A DNA stretch of 47,905 nucleotides from Chloroflexota bacterium. GTDB taxonomy: Bacteria > Chloroflexota > Anaerolineae > Anaerolineales > Villigracilaceae. A program made the position numbers and the translations under genes. Of the stretch, positions 23,375-31,592 are shown one piece after another; positions within the stretch are counted from its first letter, which is position 1, and each line of letters opens with the position of its first letter. Below the pieces are notes generated by a model. It ran no database searches and was not told the origin of the DNA. It saw only the letters and a list, made by a program, of their open reading frames with translations. The stretch spans positions 1-47,905 of the forward strand of contig JAEWVF010000034.1 in assembly GCA_023459215.1 (NCBI GenBank), read 5' to 3'.

Positions 23375-23797
23375 TCAGTCGCTGCCGGTCTCGAAGGCCG
23401 GACGCAGCGCCTGTGGCTGCGGCTCGGGCGGCAGCAGCAGCGCCGCCAGGGTCGGGCCGAAAACGGCTTCGAGCAAACGGCGCACCCGTCCCAGCAGCCA
23501 GGAGGAGAGCCGGTACCAGGCCTTGAAGACTCCGCCAAACGGCAGGTGAACCTGCAGCCAGTAGATGGGAAAAGCCAGCAGCATGAAACCGAAGGCAAAG
23601 ACGGCCACCGTCAGGCAGCCGGCCAGGGCGAAGGGCAGGACAAACGGGGCCGCCAGGAAGGCCAGACACTGCATCCCCTTTTGGCCGCCGGCGTGTCGCT
23701 CGCGCAGGTAGCCAATCAAGGCCGGGCCGAGGAAAATGTAAAAGGGAAACAGGTACAAAACCAACACGAACATGGAAATCTGAGAAAATGACAGCAT
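23375..23797 (-). CDS. Multi-span membrane protein of unknown function
   Basis: 140 residues with two or three membrane spans (MFVLVLYLFPFYIFLGPALIGYL and CLAFLAAPFVLPFALAGCLTVAVFAFGFMLLAFPIYWL, shown in part), then an amphipathic helix and a short Pro-rich tail. AAGGAGG lies 9 bases before the ATG, which supports the start. It is upstream of the dpnI unit on the same strand, but the inverted repeat in the gap argues for separate control. I cannot assign a family. Confidence 0.6.
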   Translation of the reverse strand: MLSFSQISMFVLVLYLFPFYIFLGPALIGYLRERHAGGQKGMQCLAFLAAPFVLPFALAGCLTVAVFAFGFMLLAFPIYWLQVHLPFGGVFKAWYRLSSWLLGRVRRLLEAVFGPTLAALLLPPEPQPQALRPAFETGSD

Positions 23798-23975
23798 TGC
23801 CGAATCCCTCCTTTTGCAGATTGTCGCGGTTGAAGCTGATTTGATTATACGACTTAACTTGACTGTCCGCGCCTTATGATTTTGTCAGGATTTGTCCAGT
23901 CAACAGGCGCAGCGCAGGTTTCGCAGATTTACACGGAGTAATAAGTCTACCCACAGAGCGCTTGAAAATTAGGCC

Positions 23976-24097
23976 AAATAGAACGCGGACACTTGCGCCG
24001 CAGTGCGGTGTAATGCGGATTATGCCGATTTTCGCTGATCTTTTTCAAAAAAAACTCCGCGCAAATCCGTTCAATCAGCGAAATCCGCGTTCTATTT
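23976..24097. repeat. Dispersed repeat copy A with 14-bp inverted ends
   Basis: AAATAGAACGCGGA (23976-23989) and its complement (24084-24097) bound a 94-base interior containing ACTTGCGCCGCAGTGCGG and oligo-A. The outer flanks ATTAGGCC (left) and TTGCCAATCCAAGCTGTCGG (right) recur in the same orientation around copy C at 40044-40158, but the interior there is reversed. The rest of the 23798-24190 gap holds only this repeat and a terminator. Confidence 0.9.
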
Positions 24098-24129
24098 TCC
24101 TTGCCAATCCAAGCTGTCGGGTGGCCAGT

Positions 24130-24168
24130 AAAAAAATCAGGCAAAAGGCGCTAGCAACGCCCTTTGCC
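24130..24168 (-). terminator. Rho-independent terminator after the enolase-superfamily gene
   Basis: On the minus strand GGCAAAGGGCG pairs with CGCCTTTTGCC around a short loop and is followed by TGATTTTTTT, 23 bases past the stop at 24191. Confidence 0.85.
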
Positions 24169-24190
24169 CGGTGGATACGCGCGGAAATTC

Positions 24191-25303
24191 TTAGCGGCCA
24201 GGGAAGACGGCCCGCGCCTGGGCGAATTTTTCGACCCGGCTGCGCACAACCGTCACCCCCAGACCCGGTTTGGCCGGGACACTGATGGTGCTATCGGGAT
24301 TTAGGGTAAAGGTTTCTTCGGTCACATCTTCGTGGTAGTAGCGCGCCGAAGCGGAAATGTCGCCGGGCAGCGAAAAGTTGGGTAACGAGGCCAGGGCCAG
24401 GTTCGAGGCGCGTCCGACGTTCGTTTCGAGCATCCCGCCGCACCAGACCGGAATCCCGGCTTGCTGGCACAGATCGTGAATCTCGATCCCCTGTCCCAGG
24501 CCGCCGCAGCGCGCCGGTTTGACGTTAATCACCCGGCAGGCCTGCATTTCGAGCGCATAGCGGGCGTGGCGCGGGCTGACGATGCTCTCGTCGAGGCAGA
24601 CCGGGGTTTTGAGCATTTTTTGCAGGCGGGCGTGGTCCCAAATGTCGTCTTCGAAGAGCGGCTGCTCGATTAGGAGCAAGTCCAGGTCGTCGAGCGGCAG
24701 CAGGGATTGGGCGGTTTCGAGGCTGTAGGCCGAATTGGCGTCAACCTGTAACTGGATGTGCGGGAAAGCGCGCCGCACCGCGCCGGCGTCGCCCAAATCG
24801 CGGCCCGGCTTGATTTTGAGCTTGATGCGCCGGTAGCCCTGACCGAGGTATTTTTCGACGGTCTGGAGCAGCACCTCGGGCGTATCTTGCAAACCAACCG
24901 AGACCCCCACCGGGACGCTGGCCTTTTGCCCGCCAAAGAGTTCACGCAGGCTTTTGCCGGCGCGCTGACCGAGCAAATCCCAGAGCGCCATCTCAACCCC
25001 GGCCTTGGCCAGTTGGTGCCCACGGATATTGGCTACACGCTGCTTAAAATCGGCGGCATCGGCCAGGTCGCTGCCCAAAATCTGCGGGACAATGAAGTCC
25101 ATCAGGATGTGCCAGGCCGTGCCGGAGGTTTCGTAGCAATAGCCGGGGTCGCGGTCGGCGACACATTCGCCCCAGCCGGTCAGCCCCTCCGAGCGGATTT
25201 CAATCAAAATGCAGTCGCGCTCGAAAATCCGTCCGAAGGAGGTTTCGAAATGGGCGACCAGCGGCATGCGCAGGTGGTGCAGGGTGATTTGTTCGATTTT
25301 CAT
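24191..25303 (-). CDS. menC: Enolase-superfamily o-succinylbenzoate synthase / N-succinylamino acid racemase
   Basis: 370 residues from the ATG at 25303 (a longer upstream frame reads as non-coding, Pro/Arg-rich sequence). The enolase-superfamily acid/base and metal residues are in place: KLK with Lys161/Lys163, Asp188 (QVDAN), Glu213 (IEQPL), Asp238 (CLDES), Lys262 (VKPARCGG). The family either dehydrates SHCHC to o-succinylbenzoate for menaquinone, or racemises N-succinylamino acids. No other men genes are near, while a PfkB kinase is two genes upstream. The racemase role is therefore open and the gene symbol is tentative. Confidence 0.88.
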   Translation of the reverse strand: MKIEQITLHHLRMPLVAHFETSFGRIFERDCILIEIRSEGLTGWGECVADRDPGYCYETSGTAWHILMDFIVPQILGSDLADAADFKQRVANIRGHQLAKAGVEMALWDLLGQRAGKSLRELFGGQKASVPVGVSVGLQDTPEVLLQTVEKYLGQGYRRIKLKIKPGRDLGDAGAVRRAFPHIQLQVDANSAYSLETAQSLLPLDDLDLLLIEQPLFEDDIWDHARLQKMLKTPVCLDESIVSPRHARYALEMQACRVINVKPARCGGLGQGIEIHDLCQQAGIPVWCGGMLETNVGRASNLALASLPNFSLPGDISASARYYHEDVTEETFTLNPDSTISVPAKPGLGVTVVRSRVEKFAQARAVFPGR

Positions 25304-25322
25304 GGAAATCCTTTTGTTGGGG

Positions 25323-25667
25323 TTATTGGGCGGGAACGGCCTGGGCGCGCTCGCGTTGCAGCGCGGCCAGCACCTCGGCGGTGACATCCTTGCCGCCGCC
25401 AAAATTGGTAAAGAGCACCATCGGGGTGTAAATGAATCCCCAGGGGATGCCCCACCAGCCAAACAGGAGCGAAATCAGGCTGAAGAGCAGTCCCTTGGCG
25501 ACACGGCTCTCTTCGGCGCGGATGAAATAAATGTTGGAACTGCGCCGAAAGGTCATAATCAAAATCGAAATCACATACTGGTAGGTCACGAATTTTGCCC
25601 CGGCGCTCAGTTCCTGCTGCAAATGCGCCCCGGTATGGATTTCTTCCAGGCCAATGATTTTTGTCAT
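25323..25667 (-). CDS. Small membrane protein of unknown function
   Basis: 114 residues from the ATG at 25667, with GGAG 7 bases upstream. An amphipathic N-terminus (MTKIIGLEEIHTGAHLQQELSAGAKF) is followed by a basic YQYVISILIMTFRRSS segment and one or two membrane spans (LLFSLISLLFGWWGIPWGFIYTPMVLFTNF). A conserved-looking GGGKDVTAEVL follows. It lies 19 bases upstream of the enolase-superfamily gene and is probably co-transcribed with it. I do not recognise a characterised family. Confidence 0.65.
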   Translation of the reverse strand: MTKIIGLEEIHTGAHLQQELSAGAKFVTYQYVISILIMTFRRSSNIYFIRAEESRVAKGLLFSLISLLFGWWGIPWGFIYTPMVLFTNFGGGKDVTAEVLAALQRERAQAVPAQ

Positions 25668-25740
25668 GGATGACTCCGTTTTTATGAAAAAGCGCGCTAC
25701 GGTGCGCGCAAGGCTCGCTCGAAGAATCGGGGAAAGCGGC

Positions 25741-26532
25741 TCACCACGGCACCCCGCCAAAACTGGAGGCGGCCTGGCGGCCCAATTCCGCGCCCGCCAG
25801 CAGGGCAGCCGGGATGTCGCCGCTTTTCAGGTATTCCGAGGTAAAACCGGCCTGGAAGGCGTCTCCGCAGCCGGTGGTGTCGAGCACTTTATCGAGCGGC
25901 AGGGCGGGCTGGGTGTAGAACGTCCCGCCCCGGAAAGCGATGCTCCCCTCAGCGCCGAGGGTCAGGACGAGCAGGCTGGCGGTTTCGCGCGAAAGGCGCA
26001 GAAGCTCATCCGCCATGTCGCTTGTCCCACCGAAATAGGCAATATCGATTGCGCCGGGATTCTGCTCCAGCACTTCATACTCGCGCAGGTGCAGGAAATC
26101 GACCGCCATGAACTTACCCGCCGGTTTGCGGCGCAAGGCCTCGGCGAAATTCGGGCCATTAACGTGGGTTGCCCAGACAGCGCAATCGTCGAGCAAGGCC
26201 CAATCCGCCTGGCTGAGGTGATAGTCGGCGTAAACGCCATTTTGCCAGGCCCCTTCAACGCCAAAACGCTCGCCGTGTTCGTCGTTGACTATCTGGTTCG
26301 AGGCGGTTGGGCCGTCCAAACGGTGCAGGCCGGTCAGGTCAACGCCCCGCCGCCGGAGCAGGTCAAAAATCCGCTCCCCGGCAGCGTCCATGCCGAGCGG
26401 GCCGACGAAAGCCGTCTCATGGCCCAACTGACGGAAACGAACCGCCTGGTTAAGCGAATTTCCCCCGGCAAAATGCTCGTTTTGCTGGGGGAAAAAGTCA
26501 AGCGCGGCAACGCTGAAGCAGGCAATTTTCAT
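25741..26532 (-). CDS. PfkB-family sugar kinase (fructoselysine-kinase-like)
   Basis: 263 residues, short for ribokinase-family enzymes but complete. It has the N-terminal substrate segment AGGNSLNQAVRFRQLG, VGPLGMDAAGERI, the ATP-site segment LTLGAEGSIAF and the catalytic-base motif DTTGCGDAFQAGF near the C-terminus. The first residues MKIACFSVAALDFFPQQ and the short length recall fructoselysine 6-kinase FrlD. That substrate is inference; a generic sugar or nucleoside kinase is equally possible. It is 15 bases downstream of the DUF1295 gene. Confidence 0.88.
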   Translation of the reverse strand: MKIACFSVAALDFFPQQNEHFAGGNSLNQAVRFRQLGHETAFVGPLGMDAAGERIFDLLRRRGVDLTGLHRLDGPTASNQIVNDEHGERFGVEGAWQNGVYADYHLSQADWALLDDCAVWATHVNGPNFAEALRRKPAGKFMAVDFLHLREYEVLEQNPGAIDIAYFGGTSDMADELLRLSRETASLLVLTLGAEGSIAFRGGTFYTQPALPLDKVLDTTGCGDAFQAGFTSEYLKSGDIPAALLAGAELGRQAASSFGGVPW

Positions 26533-26547
26533 GGCGCGCGGAAAAAA

Positions 26548-27414
26548 TCAAAGTTTGGGAATCAAGACCGGGGTATTGCGCTTGTACTCCTCGTAATCGG
26601 CCTGGCCGCCCCATTTCTTATCGGCCTTGGCCTCCAGCAGCGGGATGCCGCTGACGCGCATCAGCAGCAGGGCCACAAACAGCGGCGAAATCATCGCAAT
26701 CCACTGCCAGCCCTGCAAGACCGGGATGGCGACAATCGCCACGCCCAGCCAAAGCACGATTTCGCCAAAATAGTTGGGGTGGCGCGATTTGGCCCACAGT
26801 CCGCTGCTGATAAATTTCCCTTTGTTGGCCGGATTGGCGTTGAAGCGGCTTTTCTGGGTATCGGCGATGACCTCGAAGCCGAATCCAAAAGCCCAGACCA
26901 GGAAGCCGACCAGGGCGAAGACATCCAGCCCAACGCGGGTGGCGGAGGTGATCGCCACCCAGGCCGCGGCGGCGGTAAACGTCACCCACAGGCCCTGGAT
27001 GGTCCAGACGTTCAGGAAGCGGATGAAGGAGGGTTTGAGTTCATCGAAGCGGTCATCCTTGCCGGCTCTTTTGATGCGTCCGAACAGGAAGGAACCCAGC
27101 CGCACCGCCCAGACGATAACCATACCCGCCAGCAGGTAGGCGCGCACATCGGCGCCAGGACTGAGCAGGACGGCCAGCAAGGTAATCGAGATGTAAGTCA
27201 GGCTGCCGGTCAGGTCGAAGAATTTTTCAGTTTGTTTCAGGAAGGAGGGCACAAACACAATCCACTGGACAAGGAAAGCCAGCCCGACCGCCAGGGCAAA
27301 AACAGGCCAGCCGCCCAACTGGCTGCCGCCTTGCGAACCGGCCCAGGCCACGCCGATGCCAATCAGAATCAGGATCGGGAAAACAATTAATCCGGTACGC
27401 TCTGCTTTGTTCAT
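26548..27414 (-). CDS. DUF1295 / steroid 5-alpha-reductase-like membrane protein
   Basis: 288 residues from the ATG at 27414, with AAGGAG upstream. About seven membrane spans. The C-terminal third has the family's WAKSRHPNYFGEIVLWLGVAI motif and ends with ADKKWGGQADYEEYKRNTPVLIP, typical of DUF1295 proteins related to isoprenylcysteine methyltransferase and steroid reductases. They use a cytosolic cofactor to modify a lipid in the membrane; the substrate here is unknown. The start lies one base after the stop of the ABM-domain gene, so the two are co-transcribed. Confidence 0.88.
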   Translation of the reverse strand: MNKAERTGLIVFPILILIGIGVAWAGSQGGSQLGGWPVFALAVGLAFLVQWIVFVPSFLKQTEKFFDLTGSLTYISITLLAVLLSPGADVRAYLLAGMVIVWAVRLGSFLFGRIKRAGKDDRFDELKPSFIRFLNVWTIQGLWVTFTAAAAWVAITSATRVGLDVFALVGFLVWAFGFGFEVIADTQKSRFNANPANKGKFISSGLWAKSRHPNYFGEIVLWLGVAIVAIPVLQGWQWIAMISPLFVALLLMRVSGIPLLEAKADKKWGGQADYEEYKRNTPVLIPKL

Positions 27415-27415
27415 C

Positions 27416-27727
27416 TTATTCGCTCCTTTGCTGCTCGGGCAATCCATGCCCGCCCAGCGGAATGGTTTCAAAACGCTCGCCGAACCCGGCAATCAGCAGG
27501 CGGCCTTTGGTTATCGCGGCCTGCACCGAGGGCAGGGACAGGGAGGCCTGGTGGCTTTCCGCGCTATCCCAGACTTCCGTCACCCAGAGCGCATCCAGGT
27601 CGGAGGGGTCTTGGGCGACGATGTAACTCAGGCAGCCGGGCATCTCCGCCAGTCCTTCGAGCAGGATTTGCGCCAGCGCCTCGCGCCCGCCGGGGGTGGT
27701 TTTGATTTTACCGATCAATCCGTACAT
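27416..27727 (-). CDS. ABM-domain (antibiotic biosynthesis monooxygenase-like) protein
   Basis: 103 residues from the ATG at 27727 (AGGAG upstream). It is a dimeric alpha/beta-barrel type domain: MYGLIGKIKTTPGGREALAQ...PGCLSYIVAQDPSDLDALWVTEVWDSAESHQASL, in the ABM pattern of the YgiN/ActVA-Orf6 family. Members act as cofactor-free oxygenases or as heme or quinol-related enzymes; many have no known reaction. It is translationally close to the DUF1295 gene downstream. Confidence 0.85.
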   Translation of the reverse strand: MYGLIGKIKTTPGGREALAQILLEGLAEMPGCLSYIVAQDPSDLDALWVTEVWDSAESHQASLSLPSVQAAITKGRLLIAGFGERFETIPLGGHGLPEQQRSE

Positions 27728-27769
27728 GGGTGCTCCTGTAAATAGAAATAGCCTGACAAGCAATATATA

Positions 27770-27990
27770 TCATTTCGATGGATCCGCTTTTTGGCGACTG
27801 AGAAATCTAAAACGTGGTTAAGATTTCTCGCTGGCGCTCGAAATGACAAATACTGGCGCTTGAAATGACAGCCGCCATCGCTCACCGCTATTGTCATTTC
27901 GAAGGAGCCGCTCTTTGGCGACTGAGAAATCCGAGGTGTGGTTAAGATTTCTACCCTACGGGCACATTGTCGCTATCGCTCGAAATGACA
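27770..27990. repeat. Palindromic dispersed repeat, copies 1 and 2
   Basis: Copy 1 (27770-27848) and copy 2 (27892-27990) both run from (TG)TCATTTCGA through GGCGACTGAGAAATC and GGTTAAGATTTCT to CGCTCGAAATGACA, so each has complementary ends. Copy 2 differs from copy 1 by an 18-base insertion (27953-27970, ACCCTACGGGCACATTGT). These copies fill most of the 282-base gap before the GIY-YIG gene. Confidence 0.9.
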
Positions 27991-28009
27991 AATACACGCT
28001 TACGACTGC

Positions 28010-28321
28010 TTATTCCAAATACCAATCCAAACTCAAATCCTTCCAATCCGGATTCATGCTCATCACCAGATTATTCTTTTTCTCGCGCCGCCACTTCTTG
28101 ATTTCCTTCTCTCGCGCAATCGCAGCATGAACATCTGTACCGTGTTCGTAGTAAACCAGCTTGGTTACGTTGTACTTCTTGGTAAAGCCATCCACCAGTT
28201 TGTTCTTATGCTCATACAACCTGCGTTCAAGGTTGTTGGTCATGCCAACATACATCACTTTATCGTTCCAGTTTGTGAGAATGTAAACGTAGAAGTTGTA
28301 TTCTCGCATAAAATTTCTCAT
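28010..28321 (-). CDS. Single-domain GIY-YIG nuclease
   Basis: 103 residues (or 99 if the ATG at 28309 is used). It shows YVYILTN (the GIY analogue), MYVGMTNNLERRLYEHK (YIG analogue with catalytic Arg), then YYEHGTDVHAAIAREKEIKKWRREKK with the metal-binding Glu. This is the UPF0213/YhbQ-like stand-alone GIY-YIG class. The gene is enclosed by two copies of the palindromic repeat on each side, and its first codons adjoin the repeat. This suggests the gene and the repeats travel together or share a process. GC content is lower than in neighbouring genes. Confidence 0.9.
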   Translation of the reverse strand: MRNFMREYNFYVYILTNWNDKVMYVGMTNNLERRLYEHKNKLVDGFTKKYNVTKLVYYEHGTDVHAAIAREKEIKKWRREKKNNLVMSMNPDWKDLSLDWYLE

Positions 28322-28331
28322 TCTCGGTATT

Positions 28332-28566
28332 CGTCATTTCAAACCGCATAACGGCGACCTCGTGCCATAGGGTAGAAATCTTCCGCAGATTGAGACAAGA
28401 TTTCTCGCTTTGCTCGAAATGACAGCCGGTGGAATTTGTCATTTCGAAGGAGCCGCGTAGCGGCGACTGACACCTGCCCTGGCGGGCGGTTCTAGGGGAA
28501 ATCTTCTATACGTCGAGCAAAGATTTCTACCCTACGGGCACAATGTCGCTAGCACTCGAAATGACA
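28332..28566. repeat. Palindromic dispersed repeat, copies 3 and 4
   Basis: Copy 3 (28332-28424) carries a 17-base micro-insertion in reverse orientation (28357-28373). Copy 4 (28437-28566) carries one in forward orientation (28529-28546) and a second unrelated GC-rich insert CCTGCCCTGGCGGGCGG (28473-28489). A short extra CGCTCGAAATGACA unit follows. Together they fill the 293-base gap between two genes. Confidence 0.88.
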
Positions 28567-28614
28567 GCCGCCATCGCTCGAAATGACAATGCTGTGCGCA
28601 AACGTATCCCGATT

Positions 28615-28974
28615 TTATTTCCTCGGCCATACAAAGCGAAATAGAAAATGAAAGAGTGTGAACAAGAGTTGAAACAGCCCAAAAATACTCACAGCCAAAA
28701 CCATCACCACCATCAAAGTCACGAAAAACCCGGCCAACAACCAGAGCGGAGGCCGAATATCGAAATAAACACCGACTCCCAGATAAGCAAAAGAGACCAT
28801 GCCCAACAAGCCAATCACGCCGATGACTCGCGCCGGTTTGCCTTGAATCTCGCCGAGGCGATAAGCGAAGACTCCGCGAAAGACCGCCTCGCCAAACATC
28901 CAAAGCACCCGCAGGTACAAAGCGGCTCCCAGCAGCCCGGCGCAAATCGTCAGAGTAACATCCTCGCTCATCAT
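28615..28974 (-). CDS. Small membrane protein of unknown function
   Basis: 119 residues (a second ATG follows the first directly). Three membrane spans are visible (LTICAGLLGAALYLRVLWMF, VIGVIGLLGMVSFAYLGVGVY and PLWLLAGFFVTLMVVMVLAVSIFGLFQLLF, in part), with a positively charged end (RFVWPRK). It lies 35 bases downstream of the zinc-ribbon membrane protein gene on the same strand. No recognised family. Confidence 0.65.
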   Translation of the reverse strand: MMSEDVTLTICAGLLGAALYLRVLWMFGEAVFRGVFAYRLGEIQGKPARVIGVIGLLGMVSFAYLGVGVYFDIRPPLWLLAGFFVTLMVVMVLAVSIFGLFQLLFTLFHFLFRFVWPRK

Positions 28975-29009
28975 CTAAATGCCTCGGTTGCGCCCGGCCA
29001 CAAACAGCA

Positions 29010-29489
29010 TCACTCCGCGGAGGAGGAAAGCATCTCTTCTTCGCGGCGCACACCTTCGACCGGCGTGCCGCAGAAGGGACATAAATTCCACGAAAGCTCC
29101 ATCAGCTTGCCACAAGACTGGCAGGATTTGCGCAGCTTGGTGTGGCAGCTCGGACAGACCTGCCAATCCTCGCGCACACGCCGTTCGCAGCCGGGGCAAA
29201 GCGCCTGGTCTTCAATCGAAGCCAGCAGGGCTTCCTCTTCCAGGGTGCGCTGATACTCTTCCTCGAGCGTGCGCTGCGGACGCAAAATCAGGTAAACCAG
29301 CACGCCCGGCAGGTTCAGCACCGCCACCACTGCCACCGCCAAAATTTGCGAAAGCGGGTCGCGGGCGCGGGCGCGAATGTCGCGCCAGGTCCAGACCACC
29401 AGCGAGAGCCACAGGGCCGCCAAAAACGCCCCGCCAAAGGCCACCAGGATGAGAATCAGACTGTTGCTAAAGGTTGGGTCGAGGTTCAT
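29010..29489 (-). CDS. Membrane-anchored double zinc-ribbon protein
   Basis: 159 residues from the ATG at 29489 (an in-frame TTG lies 15 bases upstream). Two N-terminal spans (SLILILVAFGGAFLAALWLSLVVW and LAVAVVAVLNLPGVLVYLIL) frame a DIRARARDPLSQ loop, the PLDc_N-like pattern. An acidic coiled region follows (RTLEEEYQRTLEEEALLASIEDQ). The C-terminal half has two zinc ribbons: CPGCERRVREDWQVCPSC and CQSCGKLMELSWNLCPFC. Such proteins are common and uncharacterised in Chloroflexota. The dispersed repeat copy B lies directly upstream. Confidence 0.8.
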   Translation of the reverse strand: MNLDPTFSNSLILILVAFGGAFLAALWLSLVVWTWRDIRARARDPLSQILAVAVVAVLNLPGVLVYLILRPQRTLEEEYQRTLEEEALLASIEDQALCPGCERRVREDWQVCPSCHTKLRKSCQSCGKLMELSWNLCPFCGTPVEGVRREEEMLSSSAE

Positions 29490-29514
29490 AAATGAGTTCT
29501 CCAATCAACAAAGA

Positions 29515-29614
29515 AAATAGAACACGGATAACGCAGATTTGACTGATTTTCGCGGATTTTTTTTCAAAAAAAATCTGTGTAAATCCGCTCAATCCGGAAA
29601 ATCCGCGTTCTATT
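29515..29614. repeat. Dispersed repeat copy B, overlapping the selB stop codon
   Basis: AAATAGAACACGGA (29515-29528) and TCCGCGTTCTATT (29602-29614) bound a 73-base interior that is diverged but related to copy A in the same orientation (oligo-T/oligo-A centre, AAATCCGCTCAATCCGG). The right end overlaps the last codons of selB and provides its TAG stop (29612-29610). Confidence 0.85.
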
Positions 29615-31508
29615 GCTTTCTTAATCGCCGATAATCGCCATCGCGCACGGTCACGCCAAGCGCATCGAGATGCTCGAGCAGGGCCAGGGCGTATTTACGG
29701 CTGGTATCGAACAGGTCGCGCACTTCGGCGGCAGTCGCCTGGCCTTTTTCGGCCAGCAGAGAGCGGATTTTCGCCACCATTTGCTCATACACCGGCTTGC
29801 GAAAAACCACATCCTGCCCAACCGAGACCAACTCGCCCAAATCGAGCAGGGCATTGTAAATGTCCTCGCCCACATCTGCGACCGTTTCCTTGACCGAGGG
29901 CGGGCTGTAGGGACTCCCGTCAAAACGGCGGATGAGCGCGCTCACCTTCGCCTGTTGACCCTCCGAAAAGCGGATTTCATGTCCGGGCTGCGCCAGCCAA
30001 CTGCCCGCCTCGACCACTTCCGTTTCGAGGGCCAGTTTCTTAATCAGGGCGTTAAAAACCTTCGGAGCAAACTTCAATTTGCTCTTGAGTTCCTCACGCG
30101 GCATCCCGCGCCGCAGTGGATAGCTCTGGTGATACCCCGAAAGCGCCTCCAGGGCCGAGGTTTTGAACGCCTCCCAGTGTGGGGCGGCAATAAAAAGCGT
30201 CGCGGCATCTGGAGCGGATTTGCCCTCCTCGAGCGGAATCAGGCTGCCGTTGGCAACCAATTCGTCGATGGCCTCTTGCGCCGGGGCCAGTTCGAGCCGG
30301 GCGCGGGCGGTCATTTCCTTGAGCGGGGCCGGGCCGGTCGCCAGGGCGGCTTGCATGAAAATATCGGCAGGCGTGCCTTCAAGCAGGTCCGAAAGCCGTT
30401 TCAGGACGGATTCGTCCATGCGGCGATGGCGGGCCTTGGGCTGCGGGTCGACCACCAGCCCGCCGCCGAGCGTCTCAGCCGGTGAGGGGCGGCGGATGAT
30501 GAAGCGGTCGCCGCGCACGGCTACCAGCGGGTCGCGCAGTTCGAGTTGAATCCAGCCTTCCTGGCCGGGTTCGAGGCTTTCTGTGCCTAAAAGGCGCAAA
30601 TGGGCAATCGTTTCGGTTGTGCCGTGAAAGATTTTGACCTCGGTGGCGTGCTTGAGCGGGGCGGAAATATCCTTGAGCAGGCGCAGGCGGGCATCGATGC
30701 GCCGACTGGGCTTGTATTGGCCGGGTTTTGCCAGCACTTCGCCGCGCAGGGCCTCTTCGAGGGCCATGCCGGAGACGTTGACGGCTGTCCGTGAGCCAGG
30801 CAGGGCGGTTTCTTCTTTTTTCTTGTGGGTTTGCAGGCCGCGGATGCGTCCGCGCACGCTGGAGGGCAGCAGTTCGACTTCGTCGCCGAGCGAGAAATGG
30901 CCGTCGCTGAGAGTCCCCGTCAGGATGGTGCCGAAGCCGGGCATGGTAAAAACCCGATCGACCGGCAAACGCGGTCGCCCAAGGTCGAGGCGGACAGGGC
31001 GGCTGGCGAGAATTGCCTCAAGCGCAACCAAAAGCTCCTTGAGTCCGAGGCCGGTTCGGGCTGAGACGCGCACCAGCGGCGCGGCTTGCAGGACAGTGCC
31101 GACCAGGGCGCGGCGGATGTCCTCCTCGAGCAGATCGAGCCATTCCGCGTCATCCACCAAATCGGTTTTGGTGATGACAACGATGCCGCTCTGGATTTGG
31201 AGCAGGTCGAGGATGGCGAGGTGTTCGCGGGTCTGGGGCATGACGCCTTCATCGGCGGCGATGATGAGCAGGGCAGCGTCGATACCGCCGATGCCAGCGA
31301 GCATGTTCTCGATGAAATCGCGGTGGCCGGGAACATCGACAATGCCAATTTCCTCGCCACCCGGCAGGTTGAGCCAGCCAAAGCCGAGGTCGATGGTCAT
31401 TTCGCGTTCCTGCTCTTCTTTGAGCCGGTCGGGGTGGGTGCCGGTCAGGGCGGCGATCAGGGTCGATTTGCCGTGGTCGACATGCCCGGCGGTGCCGATG
31501 ACGCGCAT
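29610..31508 (-). CDS. selB: Selenocysteine-specific translation elongation factor SelB
   Basis: 632 residues. SelB is the GTPase that brings Sec-tRNA to recoded UGA codons by binding the SECIS element. G motifs: GHVDHGKST (8-16), DVPGH (58-62), TKTD (113-116). Beta-barrel domains follow (RLPVDRVFTMPGFGTILTGTL), and then the C-terminal winged-helix repeats (KVFNALIKKLALETEVVEAG; AEVRDLFDTSRKYALALLEHLDALGVT) that bind mRNA. GGAG precedes the ATG by 6 bases. selA, selC and selD are not in the window, and no annotated gene here shows an in-frame UGA. The stop codon lies inside a dispersed repeat. Confidence 0.96.
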   Translation of the reverse strand: MRVIGTAGHVDHGKSTLIAALTGTHPDRLKEEQEREMTIDLGFGWLNLPGGEEIGIVDVPGHRDFIENMLAGIGGIDAALLIIAADEGVMPQTREHLAILDLLQIQSGIVVITKTDLVDDAEWLDLLEEDIRRALVGTVLQAAPLVRVSARTGLGLKELLVALEAILASRPVRLDLGRPRLPVDRVFTMPGFGTILTGTLSDGHFSLGDEVELLPSSVRGRIRGLQTHKKKEETALPGSRTAVNVSGMALEEALRGEVLAKPGQYKPSRRIDARLRLLKDISAPLKHATEVKIFHGTTETIAHLRLLGTESLEPGQEGWIQLELRDPLVAVRGDRFIIRRPSPAETLGGGLVVDPQPKARHRRMDESVLKRLSDLLEGTPADIFMQAALATGPAPLKEMTARARLELAPAQEAIDELVANGSLIPLEEGKSAPDAATLFIAAPHWEAFKTSALEALSGYHQSYPLRRGMPREELKSKLKFAPKVFNALIKKLALETEVVEAGSWLAQPGHEIRFSEGQQAKVSALIRRFDGSPYSPPSVKETVADVGEDIYNALLDLGELVSVGQDVVFRKPVYEQMVAKIRSLLAEKGQATAAEVRDLFDTSRKYALALLEHLDALGVTVRDGDYRRLRKQ

Positions 31509-31592
31509 TGATTCTCCGTAGCGCGGGATGCTATCCCGCGGGTCGCTTTTTTAGTATGAAGGGCAGGATAACATCCCGCACAACAAAAATGG

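Noticed and set aside
25654..27390. A 578-codon plus-strand open frame opposite three minus-strand genes
   Set aside because: It is the antisense shadow of the PfkB and DUF1295 genes: Gln/His/Arg-rich, no domain pattern, no ribosome site, while the opposite strand encodes clear families.
27770..28566. CRISPR array
   Set aside because: The repeats are about 80-130 bases, variable in length and palindromic end to end, with a gene in the middle; there are no regular short repeats with unique spacers and no cas genes.
29610..31508. Local selenoprotein gene near selB
   Set aside because: I looked for in-frame TGA at conserved Cys positions in the neighbouring genes. msrA, the AOR and the zinc-ribbon proteins all carry Cys codons, so no Sec use is supported here.
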